Source: Tetrapyrgos nigripes
Taxonomy: Eukaryota > Basidiomycota > Agaricomycetes > Agaricales > Campanellaceae
Length of the DNA: 64,000 bases
Assembly (NCBI GenBank): GCA_013368315.1
Contig: JAACJM010000017.1
Coordinates: 124,001 to 188,000, forward strand
Reading direction: 5' to 3'
Part shown: positions 45,786-58,040 of the stretch, one piece after another
Layout of the letters: every line of letters starts with the position of its first letter
Position numbering within the stretch: the first letter of the stretch is position 1
Program-made: the position numbers and the translations under genes
Notes under the pieces: model-generated
Seen by the model: the letters and a program-made list of their open reading frames with translations, nothing else
Told to the model about the DNA's origin: nothing
The model's database searches: none

Positions 45786-48441
45786 TCCTGCACTGGCCTA
45801 GAAAAGACTTGTGAACATACGATGTCCCGACAAGAAGAAATCGACATTACTTGGCCTCTGCGATCCAGGTCAGAGGATTGGGGAATTCGAGATGACGGTT
45901 TGGTTGCAAAGAATTGCTTCCATGATGAGCCCACACAAAATGAATGAATGGATCTTCTCAGAAGTGCTTAAAGTAGGTCACCGGTCTCCTTTGAACTTTA
46001 AGAGATCGATAGCAGTGGAAAGGAATACAAGGTACACGTGTATCGATGAGCTCGTCTCCTCGGCATATCCGCGGCAAGACCGTATGATGGAGCCAAATTT
46101 CCCGGTGATTAGTGCTGAGGTCATTCGTTATTCCTGATACGGTGAGCTGGAGGGAGGAGAGACGCGTCGAGATAAATTTTGTGCGAAGAGTCACAGATCG
46201 CGCAGTATGACAGTCACGTTCAAACAAACATCTATGTCACGGTTAATTTCATTTCATTCCATGGACATTGGTCAGTTGACTCTTGGTCGACTCTTACTCC
46301 CATCTCAGCGGCAGGATCGCTTTCCGATATCCTCAAAATGTCAGAAATCTCTTCATTAGACCTATGGAACACCTGGCATGTCTCCTTTACTTGGTTCATT
46401 TTCAAAGAAAAAAAAAAGCTGAGGATAAGTCGTCGGCATCCGGTGATTACAAGGTGATTATAGAATTGGCCTCGCGAAGATTTATCATGTAGGCATCCAT
46501 GCTTTTTTCCGGAGAAGCTAAGAAGTTTATATATGGAACCGGTGTGCATATAGGCCACAGATCACATACTTTCAATACTACCGCGAGCAACGACCTGCCG
46601 GATATCGTCGTGAGTATCGTCATTTGAGGTCTTTCATGGAGAGACGGTGGACGACTGCTGGATATCCGTAATCTGCGCATGATTGTCAATGTGCCGGTGT
46701 GAGCGTTGGGAAATCCTGGTCAGATCGAGAAGAGAGGAAAAGAGATCTGCATGCTTCCTTCCTATTCTATGCGCGGCTTGTATTTGAGAGTTCGTCTGGA
46801 CTGGCAGAGAGCGTTGTTAACGTTGTAACCTTCAGGAACAGTATAAACAGCCAGAGGGTGCCTTATCACTCCGGTTTGAATTAGCCAGACAGGAATGATG
46901 TATATGCACTATAGACAAGTCAGTTCCATCATCTACATATTCGGGTTGCAGACGGACCATTCATGATAATCATTAGGCAGAAGGTCACCAAGACCCTGTC
47001 AGTACGGTTACCATTTGTTCCGACAAGATTCTTGCTCATTCTTCAATAACCAGTACCACTGCTTTCTGGGTCCGGGGCACCAAAGCATTTGAGAAGACCA
47101 TTGGTCCAGAGAGACGCAAGTGAGGTTGTTGACTATCTCGCTCTTTTCTTCTTTCCCTTTCATTTTTGCTTTTTTTGAGCTTTGTTTTATTTACCATTTC
47201 GTCAGTTTCGTCCAGGCTTTCAACTGACCGACTTGATTGCAGATTTGTTGCAGATCACATGCTTTCAAGCTTCAATAGTAGCAGATTGCAGACTGATTGA
47301 GAAGGAATTTCGATTATTCTGCACTCTTACTCTAGCTCTCACTGGGGACCATGAGAGCGATGAACGTTGAACCCGCAGTTTTTCTATGCTAGTTGGGGCA
47401 GACCGTGTGGGGTTCATCAAGGTGCTTTCAGATTCCCATTTCTCCGTCTCATTATCTCATCGGGTTATCTTTACCGTCTTCAGCGCAACAAAGCCCTCTT
47501 TTATCATTCAGTATGTAGTCCTCATCAAGAAGCCGCTTAGTGAATGCTGATGAAGTCATGTCGCGGGATGCCAGTGCAGAGCAATGCGCTGTATTGTTGC
47601 AATACATCCTGATCTATGACTCATATCGGGATCATATCCTCAAGACGACTATAATATTTTGTTAGCTAGCATCCGCGAAAGGTGGTATCGCGGCCGGTTG
47701 CCAGTCGACTCAGATTCTACGTACACCACTGGAAGGCAGATTAACTATAATTTGCGATTGGTGATGTGCTCATAGTGCTACGACTCTCGACCAGCGCCGT
47801 TATGCGGCGAGCTGAGCATCATGTATCATGGTGTATACAGCGTTGTGACTCGTGAGGTTATAATTGGCTCGGATAGACGGCGTACTAGGTAGCGGCGCCA
47901 AGGATCTAATTGGACAGGCTCCTGCTTTGGTGCCATATCTTTAACTTCTTGATAGCTATGCATAGACTTATTCTGCACCTGTTCCGTCCAGGTATATTCA
48001 TCTAGATCTTCAATGCCATCCAGTTACTGCAACGTTTAGGCAGAGTATATTTTTACGGGCATTGCGTAGCTCCGGCAACTTTGTCCTGGAGGTGCCCGGG
48101 CCTTTCGGCTCCCGAGTCCGAATACATTACTGATATCTTCTTACGCTGTAGCTATGGAAGATGGCACGGGAAGGCGGTATTTCGTCTACCATCTTCTACC
48201 GCCCGCTGATGGGGTTGCATCAGTAGTACCATACCTTTCCGAGTGCCAAGGTATTAACTACGTTTCACCACTCCAAGTACATGAAGTACTCATTCACGCA
48301 GTGAAAATATCCTCGACGGCCCGATTTGTCAGCCATACTTGCATGAATGGTGTCGGCCCTGGCCCTTTTATATGAACTTTTGAGGTATGAAAGGCGTCCC
48401 TGATTTCTCTTTTTCTCTGCTGCATCATCGAGGAGTCCTCC
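45786..48441. other. Long intergenic region between WD40 gene and ABC transporter
   Basis: 2.65 kb between divergent genes. Short frames exist on both strands, but none shows a domain or a splice chain. A TTTTATATG at about 48366-48374 could be the transporter's TATA box, 70 bp before its ATG. I see no repeats or RNA genes. Confidence 0.5.
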
Positions 48442-51400
48442 ATGAGCGACCTCAAAGGCCCCAAGAAGGGTCAAGTAACCACTAACGTTGCTGCGGTCGA
48501 CGATGATGCCAGCAGCGGAGTCTTCAACCCCCAGGCTCCGGAAGAAGTCACTGCTCTGGCTAGGCAAATGACCAATTCCTCTATGCGCGATCGGAATCCC
48601 TTCAACGATCATGATGACCCAACTATGGATCCCCGCTCAGGCAAATTCGACTATCAGAAATGGATACGCTCCGTTTTACAAATCACCTCTAGGGATCCTG
48701 AAAGATATCCGCAACGTACTGCCGGCATCAGCTTTACGAACCTCAATGTCCATGGCTTCGGTCAGTCTACGGATTATCAGAAGACGGTTGGAGGTGTTTT
48801 GTTGGATATTCCGAGGGCTATTATCAATTTTCTGGGGAGGAGACGACAGAGGATCGACATTCTGAGGAACTTTGAGGGATTAGTGAAGGATGGAGAGATG
48901 CTGGTCGTACTTGGTCCTCCCGGAAGGTTCGTAGCGCATTGTGCTGGAAAGCATACTTTCACTGACACGTCTCTCTCTGCAGCGGTTGCACAACCCTTCT
49001 CAAGACCATTGCCGGTGAAACACACGGATTCCATGTGGACGAGACGGCCAAGATCAATTACCAAGGTACGGCACCATTTTCGCGTATTTTATTGCTATCA
49101 TATCAAATTTTTCTCTCGCCGCAGGTATACCATGGAAAGTGATGCACAAAGACTTCCGTGGCGAAGTCGTCTACAACGCCGAAACTGATGTCCACTTTCC
49201 CAACCTTACTGTCGGTCAAACACTTTCATTTGTCTCCAAAGCACGCACACCTCGTACTCGTCTTCCCGGTGTCACTCGTGAACAGTATGCAGAACACATG
49301 AAATCTGTTGTCATGGCTGTGTTCGGTCTCTCTCACACGGAAAATACAAAGGTTGGCAACGACTTTGTTCGTGGTGTTTCGGGAGGAGAGAGGAAACGTG
49401 TTTCCATCGCCGAGGTCGCTCTCAGTGGCAGCCCTTTGCAATGCTGGGATAACTCAACGAGGGGTCTGGATTCTGCTACGGCATTGGAGTTTGTGAAGAC
49501 TGTGGGTCTGAGTACCAAATATACGGGAACAACGGCCGTGGTAGCCATCTACCAGGCTAGTCAGAGCATCTATGATGTGCGTGTTCTTTCGTTTCCGTCT
49601 CATGGCAGCTGGCTGATCTCACCTTCGACCGTAGTTGTTTGACAAAGTCACCGTGTTATATGAAGGCCGTCAAATCTATTTTGGACGTACCGAGGACGCG
49701 AAGGAGTTCTTTGTTGAGATGGGCTTCCAGTGTCCTGAGAGGCAGACGACAGCGGATTTCCTTACGGTAAGATATCTTTTGTTCGTGTCGTGCCAGTCAA
49801 ATTGAACAGCTCCTCCCAGTCTCTTACGAACCCTTATGAACGCCAAGCGAGACCAGGCTTCGAGAATCTCGTTCCTAGAACGCCAGATGAATTCGCTAGA
49901 CGTTGGCAAGAATCTCAAGAGCGTCAACGCCTGCTCAAAGAAATTGACGAATGGAACGCTCAGTACCCTATCGGAGGAGAGCAGTTGGACAAGTTTAGGC
50001 TGAGCAGGAAGAGTACTCAGGCGAAAGGGATGTAAGTACAACACCTTTCTTCTCTGTTGTTTTCATTTCCGCTGAGCTAAGCCATCAATGACAGGCGCGC
50101 CAAATCCCCCTACACCATTTCTCTTCCAATGCAAGTCCGAATGTGTTTAAAACGAGGTTTCCAACGTCTTCGTGGCGACTCGTCTCTCTTCTTTACTATG
50201 GTTTTCGGCAACACGGTTATGGGTCTCATCATTTCGAGTATCTTCTTCAACTTGGGTTTCAACACCGACAGTTTCTTCTCGAGAGGAGCTTTACTGTTCT
50301 TTGCGATTTTGATGAATGCGTTTAGTAGTGTCCTAGAGGTGAGTGTGTGGAATGTTTCTTGAAGGTCGAACTCGGTATAACAGGCCATCTGTAGATTCTC
50401 ACTCTGTATGAGCAACGTCCGATTGTGGAGAAACATACGCGTATGGCTTTATATCACCCGACGGCTGAAGGTGGGTTTGTCGGTTTGCATAATGATTTCT
50501 GCATACATTGAATTGTCTTTGACCCAGCTATCTCATCGATGATATGTGATCTCCCAGCCAAGATCTGCAGTGCAGTCTTCTTCAACCTCGCCCTCTACTT
50601 CATGACGAACCTGAACCGTACCCCTGCCGCCTTCTTCATCTTCCTGCTCTTCTCCTTTATCTGCACCCTCACAATGTCCATGATCTTCCGAACAATTGGT
50701 GCATCGTCTCGTACTATTCATCAGGCCATGACTCCCGCTGCCATCATCATCCTGGCTCTCATCATCTACACGGGCTTCACTATACCTACAAGTTACATGA
50801 AACCATGGTTCCGTTGGCTGAACTATATCGACCCTATCGGTTATGCGTTCGAAAGTTTGATGATAAACGAGTTCTATGGAAGGGAGTTCCCCTGTTCGTT
50901 GTTTGTGCCTAATGATTTGGGGGGGTCGTTACCGCAATACTCCAATTTGACGGGTACACAGAGGGTTTGCTCAGTTCCTGGTGCAACACCTGGTGTTGAT
51001 GTTGTCAGTGGGACGGAGTATTTGGCGAAGACGTATGATTATGTCAAGAGTCACGAGTGGAGGTGAGTTCTCGTTTTGCAGAATTTCTTTCACGTTCCAA
51101 AGAGAGGCATAACTGATTGGCATGTTTCGACAGGAACCTCGGCATCCTTATCGCCTTCATGATCTTCTTCTGCTTCACCTACCTCAGTGCAACCGAATAC
51201 ATCTCTGCGGCCAAATCCAAAGGAGAAGTCCTGGTTTTCCGTCGTGGACACGAACCCAAGCAACCCAAACGACGTTCAGATGATGTCGAGATGGCTGACA
51301 AAGGCGAACGGACTTCTTCGCATTCTCAAGAAACTTTGGGAGGTGGCAGGAATGAAGAAGCGGTTGATAAGAAGGCTATAGTTAATATGCAGAAACAGAC

Positions 51401-53558
51401 CAGTATTTTCCACTGGGAGGATCTTTGCTATGATATCAAGATCAAAGGCGAACCCAGGAGATTATTGGATCATGTTGATGGCTGGGTTGAGCCGGGGACG
51501 TTGACTGCGCTCATGGTAAGTGATATGCTTTCTTCGAGTTACTTTCGGGTTGTTGACGCGTCTTTTCGGCTTTTCTTCATTCTAGGGTGCATCTGGTGCT
51601 GGCAAAACCACTCTTCTTGACACTCTTGCTTCTCGCCTTACTATGGGTGTTGTCACCGGTAGTATGTTCGTCGATGGTCATCCGCGAGACAGCTCGTTCC
51701 AACGCAAGACCGGTTATGTCCAGCAACAGGATCTTCATTTGCAGACTTCTACAGTTCGGGAAGCATTAGTCTTCAGTGCGAGGTTGAGGCAGCCTAGAGA
51801 TACGCCTGATGCTGAAAAGGTTGCATATGTGGACGAAGTCATCAGACTACTGGGAATGGAGAAGTATGCAGATGCTGTCGTTGGTATTCCCGGTGAAGGT
51901 TCGCCATTTGATTCTTTCAAGCCGGTTATGCTCAATCTGACTGACGATTTCTGACCAGGTCTCAACGTTGAACAACGTAAACGTCTGACTATTGGTGTCG
52001 AGCTCGTTGCCAAGCCTCAGCTTCTTCTCTTCCTCGACGAGCCAACTTCTGGGCTCGACAGTCAGACAGCTTGGTCTATATGCACACTCCTACGCAAACT
52101 CGCCAACAATGGTCAAGCCATCTTGTGTACCATCCATCAACCCTCTGCGCTTCTTTTCCAGGAATTCGACCGACTGCTATTCCTTGCCCGTGGAGGACGC
52201 CCAGTCTACTTTGGCGACATTGGCGAAAATTCTCAAACCTTAATCTCATACTTTGAGAGACAAGGCGCTCACCCCTGTCCTCCCGACGCCAATCCTGCCG
52301 AATGGATGCTTGAAGTCATCGGTGCTGCTCCTGGTGCCGTCGCTGCGAGAGATTATGCGGATGCCTGGAGAGAAAGTGACGAGTATGTACAAATCAAGAA
52401 AGAGCTCGCCAGGAAGAGGGAATTGGCCAAGGTCAGACCGGCTGTGGACTCTGAGACTAAGAGAAAGAGCCCAGAATATGCAGAGTTTGCTGCACCGTTC
52501 ATGACGCAGTTTTGGCTTTGCTTGGTTCGGGTTTACCAACAATACTGGAGGACGCCGAGTTACATCTATGCCAAGACCACTCTATCGAGTTTGACGGTAC
52601 GTTGGTTTCGTTCTTTCACTAGGTTGCAAATTGACTGACTCTGATTGATAGGCTCTTTTCATTGGATTCTCGTTCTGGAAAGCCGATAACACCTCCCAGG
52701 GTCTTCAAAACCAAATGTTCGCCATCTTCATGCTGCTCACCATCTTCGGTAACCTTGTCAGTCAGATCATGCCCCATTTCGTTGTTCAGAGATCGTTATA
52801 CGAGGTCCGGGAACGGCCGTCCAAGGCTTACTCCTGGAAGGCATTCATGCTTGCCAACATTTGCACGGAACTTCCCTGGAATGCAGCGATGGGCGTTATC
52901 ATCTTTTTCTGTTTCTACTACCCTATTGGGCTATACAGAAACACCTTCGACGATGGTGCTACAACAGAACGAGGAGCGTTGATGTTCCTCTATCTGCTCT
53001 GGTTCTTGATCTTCACGTCAACGTTTACCAACATGATCATTGCTGCTATCAACAGTCCTGATGAAGGTGGTCAACTGGCGAATCTCTTGTTCTCGCTATG
53101 CCTGGTTTTCAACGGGTAGGTTTTTCCGGACCATTTTCCACGTTCTTGTTTTGACTGTTTTGTGTGACAGTGTCCTGGTAGGCCCTAATCGTCTGCCTAG
53201 GTTCTGGATCTTCATGTACCGTGTCTCACCATTCACGTACATGGTAGATGGCATGCTTTCTGTCGGGGTTGCCAACACCAGAGCTACCTGCTCCGATGTC
53301 GAGCTTTCCATCCTCGATGCGCCTAGCGGCCAGACTTGCAGGGAATTCCTCCAACCTTACATCGACGCCCTCCACACAGGGAGTGTACTAAACCCGGATG
53401 CTACATCAGCATGTCAGTACTGCTCCTTGACAGATACCAATGCCTTCCTGTCTGCAGCGAGTTCATCGTATGAAAACAGGTGGAGGAACTTTGGAATCCT
53501 CTGGGTGTATGTGATTTTTCAATATTGCTGCTTCCTTGTTCTTTTATTGGCTGGCTAG
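48442..53558 (+). CDS. Full-size PDR-type ABC transporter (ABCG)
   Basis: A multi-exon gene of about 1,450 codons with the fungal PDR layout NBD1-TMD1-NBD2-TMD2, start [14 protein letters not shown]1: Walker A is [16 protein letters not shown] (spliced; the fungal form with Cys for Lys), signature [13 protein letters not shown], degenerate Walker [23 protein letters not shown]2: canonical [33 protein letters not shown] and [20 protein letters not shown]. Each TMD has about six hydrophobic helices, with the PDR segments [20 protein letters not shown] and [21 protein letters not shown] Cys-rich last loop ([17 protein letters not shown]...CQYC) precedes the last helix. An ATP-driven plasma-membrane exporter of lipophilic compounds (drugs, azoles, plant or wood phenolics); substrate not readable. 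No frame breaks found. Confidence 0.95.
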
Positions 53559-53859
53559 AGTGCCCAAGGGCGCAAAGAGAAATATTTAAGGATTTATTCA
53601 GATGGATCATACCGTACTTACTCTATGATGTTCGTTAATTATAGCTATAATACCCCTGAATTCTTTACGATGTCTTGACGACGTTCGCTCGCTGCATAGT
53701 TGTATATTGTTGTGGGCTCATATTCTACCATGGATGATATAGAGATTTAGATACATACGATACATACTACGATCTTCAATAAATGGTTTTTAGTTCAAAC
53801 GGCTCGTCTTCAAATGCATCGCCTGTTCATTCATATCCTTCAATTTCACGCAATATTAT
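53559..53859. other. 3' region of the ABC transporter gene
   Basis: AT-rich, with an AATAAA at 53778-53783 that could serve as polyadenylation signal. No gene. Confidence 0.4.
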
Positions 53860-54320
53860 CTCCTCGTTAACGCGCCCTTATCTAACCTATTGAACTCCTT
53901 GGTAAGCCTTTTCATCTCACGAGCATGCATCTTCTCCTCAAGTTTAAACTCCTCCTTCTCCCTGAGACGTTTCTTATTCTCTTCAACTTCCCTTCCACGC
54001 AGCACACTCCATTTGGTGCATATCTTTTCTCTCCTGATCCTACTCCAAGAGTTTCTCCTCTGTTTTTAGCTCTTCCGGCGGAGGTGTCTCCTCTGACGCG
54101 TCTGAATCATAATCTGACGACGTGGACGTAGGCTCTGCCGATGATTAAGCAGGGGCCTTTCGATGCCTTGCAGAGCTAATGCAGTGGCCGTTGTGGCTCT
54201 TCTCGCTTTTCCTTTCCCAGTACCCCATCGAATCTGCGTATCGAGCATGGTTGACGCCGTATGTGGATGGATGAAGTGATGTATGTGGGTGACACAAGAC
54301 GTGGAGGGTTGAGAGCGTTT
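53860..54320 (-). pseudogene. Decayed coiled-coil gene fragment
   Basis: Read on the minus strand, two pieces look like real coding sequence: an acidic stretch with DYDSDASEETPPPEELKTEE (about 54117-54058) and a charged coiled coil with REVEENKKRLREKEEFKLEE down to KGALTRR (about 54005-53870). They are in different frames, and TAA (54144 region) and TAG (54034 region) stops interrupt the first. This suggests a broken gene; alternatively a short unrecognised intron joins them. The protein family is not recognised. Confidence 0.35.
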
Positions 54321-55747
54321 GACGCGGTTTAGTTGGATGGAAGAGTTGGAGGGATTGGAGTCTCAATGTAACCATCATCGTCCTCCTTCTCCATATGATC
54401 GAAAACCCTGTGGGTGCATGTGTAGTAGTGTACCCTGCCTTACACGATGCGCAAGTGATCTGGAACCAGAGACAACGACGCCGTCTTCATCGTCTGTAGG
54501 TGCATTGCTGGGGATCTGAAACCTGACATGGACACGAGGTGTGTCAGCGAGGTCCACCTATCCTCCTCGTCCTCTTCGACCATTATAATCCTACGATTGC
54601 CAACGTCACTGAAAAACGCATTAGAAGTAGGTGTTCCCTGCCTTACACGACGAGGCATTGTATATCTGGACCTTCGTTCTCTTCATCGTCTGCAGCAGCG
54701 ATGGGGATGATAGCAAGGGAATAAGGCTGGAACTAGAAGTGTCTCGCCTCATTCGACGAGGCCAAGGTAAGATGGCCCTAGGATTGGGTCTATGAAGCTC
54801 CTCATTGTCTTCAAGACCAACAGAAGAAGTGGGGAACACAGCAGGAGAAAGGATCCCAGCCTGGCTCTGAACACGTTGAATCCGTTCTCCTCGTCCTCTT
54901 CATCCTGGCTCACAGACCAAGCACGGTCGTAAGTCCTCTACCTCGCCTGTTGTTCTAAGACAACTCAAGGAGCGACATCTTCTCTCTGGAGTGATCCTTG
55001 ACCCCTGCAGCAAAGCTGCACAGGTTAGGGTTAGGGCTAAGGGCACCCTCCAGCGACAGACGAGGCTTTACTGGGGACCCCAATTGGAATTTGGGGTAAG
55101 GTCACTTACATACATTCTTTTCGCCTCATTTATGTAATACATCCACTTACACTATTCTTGTATATACTGGCTCGTTTTTGTAGTTTGGTGGCTTGTAAAC
55201 CCAAAATTGAACTGTGGTTGTAAACCGGTTTTCTTGGTCCACTTTTGTCTTTCAAGAATATTTTCATCTGCGAAGATGTCGAATTCATCAAGTCCTAGTG
55301 AACCAAGAAATGAACCAAGATTTGATCCGTCACGCACATCGGTCGCTGAACTAAATGAATTGAACCTCAAATTCGTGACAGCAAAAATGACTGAACTTCC
55401 TTTCATGCCGGAACAGTAGTCTTTGACAATCGTCCTCGGATTTTGAAGCTCTAGTAACCTTTGTTGTATGGCACAGCGTTAAAAACGTTCGCTGTATCCC
55501 TTAAAAAACTGGGTGGTATGAGTTGTGGATGGAAAACTGAGAAATTCAGAATCTCGCCAAACAGACTGCGAGCGAGGCTAATGGTGGCTTTCAGGCCTTC
55601 ATAAAGTCTGAATTATGCCGGAACACGGGATGATGGTGACCACAGCCTGCGATATCTACGGGCTGAGAACTGATCTTTGCTGAAAATAGTTGCTCATATA
55701 TAAGCCAGTTTCCCTTGACATGTAGCTTGTGTCCTCCCACCGTTGTG
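54321..55747. other. Gene-poor segment with imperfect internal repeats and telomere-like motif
   Basis: Contains two similar blocks (CCCTGCCTTACACGATGCG at about 54434 and CCCTGCCTTACACGACGAGG at about 54637), each near a run of TCCTC/TTCATCGTCTG. It also contains the telomere-like TTAGGGTTAGGG at 55025-55036. Short frames show no domain. From here rightwards the DNA becomes AT-rich. Confidence 0.4.
55025..55043 (+). repeat. Interstitial telomere-like repeat
   Basis: TTAGGGTTAGGG followed by a degenerate CTAAGGG. Two perfect units of the common fungal telomere repeat. Short enough to be chance. Confidence 0.35.
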
Positions 55748-57049
55748 ATGTCGAGCTCCACTACGCAGTCCCTCCCAAATCCCTTCACACCATTAGCATT
55801 CCTCGATCCTGAACTTGCCTCACAAGTGGAGGTTGCCAGATATGTTTATGCTATGACTTTAGGGGTGAGTACTACGTCTATCAGTCACTTGGCTACTTTG
55901 CAAGATTAAAAACTTCAACCCCCATAATCTCATACAGGGTTACATATGGGAATGTGCTATGAACATTGGAAGCGATTACCGGCTCCTGTTCAAGTATAAA
56001 ATATGTTGTCCTACTCTGATCTATTATCTGTCCAGGTGCGTGACTGCACATTATCTTGTTTTAATGAGGGCTAATGGCAATTGCTTGAAAACCTCTGCTG
56101 AAAAAAGATTGATGACTTTTGCATTCATCCTGGGTTGCTTTATTTATAATGGTCAGTCCAAATCAAAATTTCTTGTCAACATTACTCTGAAAATCTAGTA
56201 GTCGCTTCCAATGTTTCCAATTGTCACACTATTGCATTCACTTCAGCCTTGTTTTTTGGACTAAGCAATATCTTCACTTCCTTGCTGTTCCTATTCCGGG
56301 TTATTGCTGTCTGGAATAGAGACAAGATAGTGATGGTAGTGTTCATCCTCTTCTGGCTATCTGTGGTGGGAGGTGCTTTGACTATGCCTTTTGGGACTGG
56401 CGCAGAACATATTGGCACGACAAAAGCATGCATTGTCACAGGAGTATCTGCCAGTCTCACAGAAGCCATGCCCTTTGCAGGATTGGTCAACGACAGTGCC
56501 GTGTTCATTGCAATCACCTATCGGATTATCAGCTACTCGGTCTTCGAAAACAACCGGAATGCACAAGTCAGAGCATTCTTTGGTGTCAGTGGACTTTTAC
56601 CTCTGTTCTCAAGAAAGCTACTTGAAAGTGGACAGCAGTATTATTTGTATGTCTCATCATTCAGAAACCTGCTTAGATGATTGATTTTTACTGGAGAGTG
56701 ATATTTCGCTAGGGTTGCACTTGCTGGAAATATTGCAGTCCTGGTGCTGCTCAAAATCCCAAAATTTCCAACTGTCTATCGTGGTATGGCTACTGTTCCT
56801 GTGCAAGCCATAGTAAATTCGATGGCTTGCGTGGTGTTTAGGCAAACTAAATTTGGGCTGATCAGTGCAGATGGCACAAATCTCAAAACTCTTGGCCTCC
56901 AGTCTGGCATGGTGTTCAATCACAGACATTCCCAGACTGGCCAAGGCCATTCAATACCTGCTGCGTATAGTCGGAACAATGACTTGGAAGCCATTGCTAT
57001 TTCAGTCACCAAGGAGTGTGGGATAAATAGAAAAGATGCAGGTCATTGA
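55748..57049 (+). CDS. Multi-pass membrane protein of a basidiomycete-expanded family
   Basis: Five exons. The start at 55748 gives MSSSTTQSLPNPFTPLAFLD, followed by QVEVARYVYAMTLGGYIWEC and YRLLFKYKICCPTLIYYLSR, then (after the acceptor at about 56109) LMTFAFILGCFIYNVVASNV, LFFGLSNIFTSLLFLFRVIA, VVFILFWLSVVGGALTMPFG, DSAVFIAITYRIISYS and VALAGNIAVLVLLKIPKFPT. That is six or seven membrane helices. The order of landmarks (FTPLAFL; DYRLLFKY; LLFLFRVIAVWN; VYRGMATVPVQAIVNSMACV; VFRQTKFG) matches large agaricomycete families of integral membrane proteins (DUF6533-like). All introns join in frame. The function is unknown, possibly sensory. It is intact although its right-hand neighbours are decayed. 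Confidence 0.75.
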
Positions 57050-57225
57050 GAGCACCATGATGCAACACTTTGGCTGGAGAAAGACATGGAGCGCACAAGA
57101 GGAAATGAATTCATTTGTGTTTGACCTATGTATGTATGTCCATATGTCAATGAAATAGAAAGCCAATGCTGGTGTATCAGAAAGACAACAGGCTGGAAAA
57201 AAGAACCAATGATGTTCTCCTGAAT

Positions 57226-58040
57226 TCAATTGATTGGTGCTGGTCTGAGCACATAGCAGATCCTGGACCAGTGTTGCCTGAGGGATTTGTTCCTCTGTCT
57301 AATTGAGATCTGTTTTTTGAACAGTCTCAAGTCCTCCTTCGTCATGATCCAGTCTGTTCTAACAACAACCCTCACTCCCGTGTCCCTGCTTTCATCTTTC
57401 AAGACACCAACATCGTCAATGAGAACCCTTTCGAAAACAACTGGCACATCAAGTCCCCTTCGAACATAGACAGGGCACTAAGGTGAGATCCTCTTTTACC
57501 CAGTATATTTTCTCTAGGCATTTTATTTATGATTCTTCTCCTTAGTGTTTTGGCTCACAAAAGACATATCCAGAATTCTGGGTATGTCGTTTGGCCATGC
57601 AACAATATTGGTTGACCACCCCGATGCCTTTCATCAGTCCTACTGATGCTGTGAAGAACATCAGTAATTTCTGTATAAACACCACTCCTGGGACTATCTA
57701 TGATATCTCAAGATTTCCTTGTGAACAGTGTGCAAAGCATGGGCTCCCCTGCGTCTTTGAAAAGACCATGAGTGAGTCTTGGTGGCGGTCCCCAATATTG
57801 TGTCTAGTGTGTCAATGGAAGGCAGGAACAAAGTGTTCCTTGAAAGAGCTCCAGAACCCATCTTTCCATCCCTATGAGTTTATGGGCACAATGTTCATGC
57901 TGTTTCATCATGGGCGTACTTGGTGTAAGTACTTTCACTTCCCTTTTGAAGGATTTTCAAATACTGATTGGATTTTTCCAGTGGCTCCCAAAGATTTCAC
58001 CAAGTGCAAGTTCACCAGTAACTGGGACTTTCTCATCTAG
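57226..58040 (+). pseudogene. Decayed Cys-rich gene, zinc-cluster-like
   Basis: Two open pieces. The first (about 57245-57481) reads EHIADPGPVLPEGFVPLSN, then an in-frame TGA, then DLFFEQSQVLLRHDPVCSNN and on to a splice donor at 57482. The second (57547-58040) is open for about 160 codons and contains CEQCAKHGLPCVFE and ILCLVCQWKAGTKCSLKE, a CxxCx6C...CxxCx6C pattern, then FHPYEFMGTMFMLFHHGRTW. I could not join the pieces in frame. The TGA sits where CGA (Arg) would fit. Similar Cys-rich proteins occur near transposons in mushrooms, but I do not recognise a named family. A working gene with unseen introns is possible. Confidence 0.4.

Noticed and set aside
46066..46074. TCCGCGGC as a drug-response element for the ABC transporter
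   Set aside because: 2.4 kb upstream, single copy and imperfect; yeast-type elements are not established in basidiomycetes.
46140..47400. Small frames between WD40 gene and ABC transporter
   Set aside because: None exceeds about 110 codons, and none has a domain, splice chain or consistent codon use.
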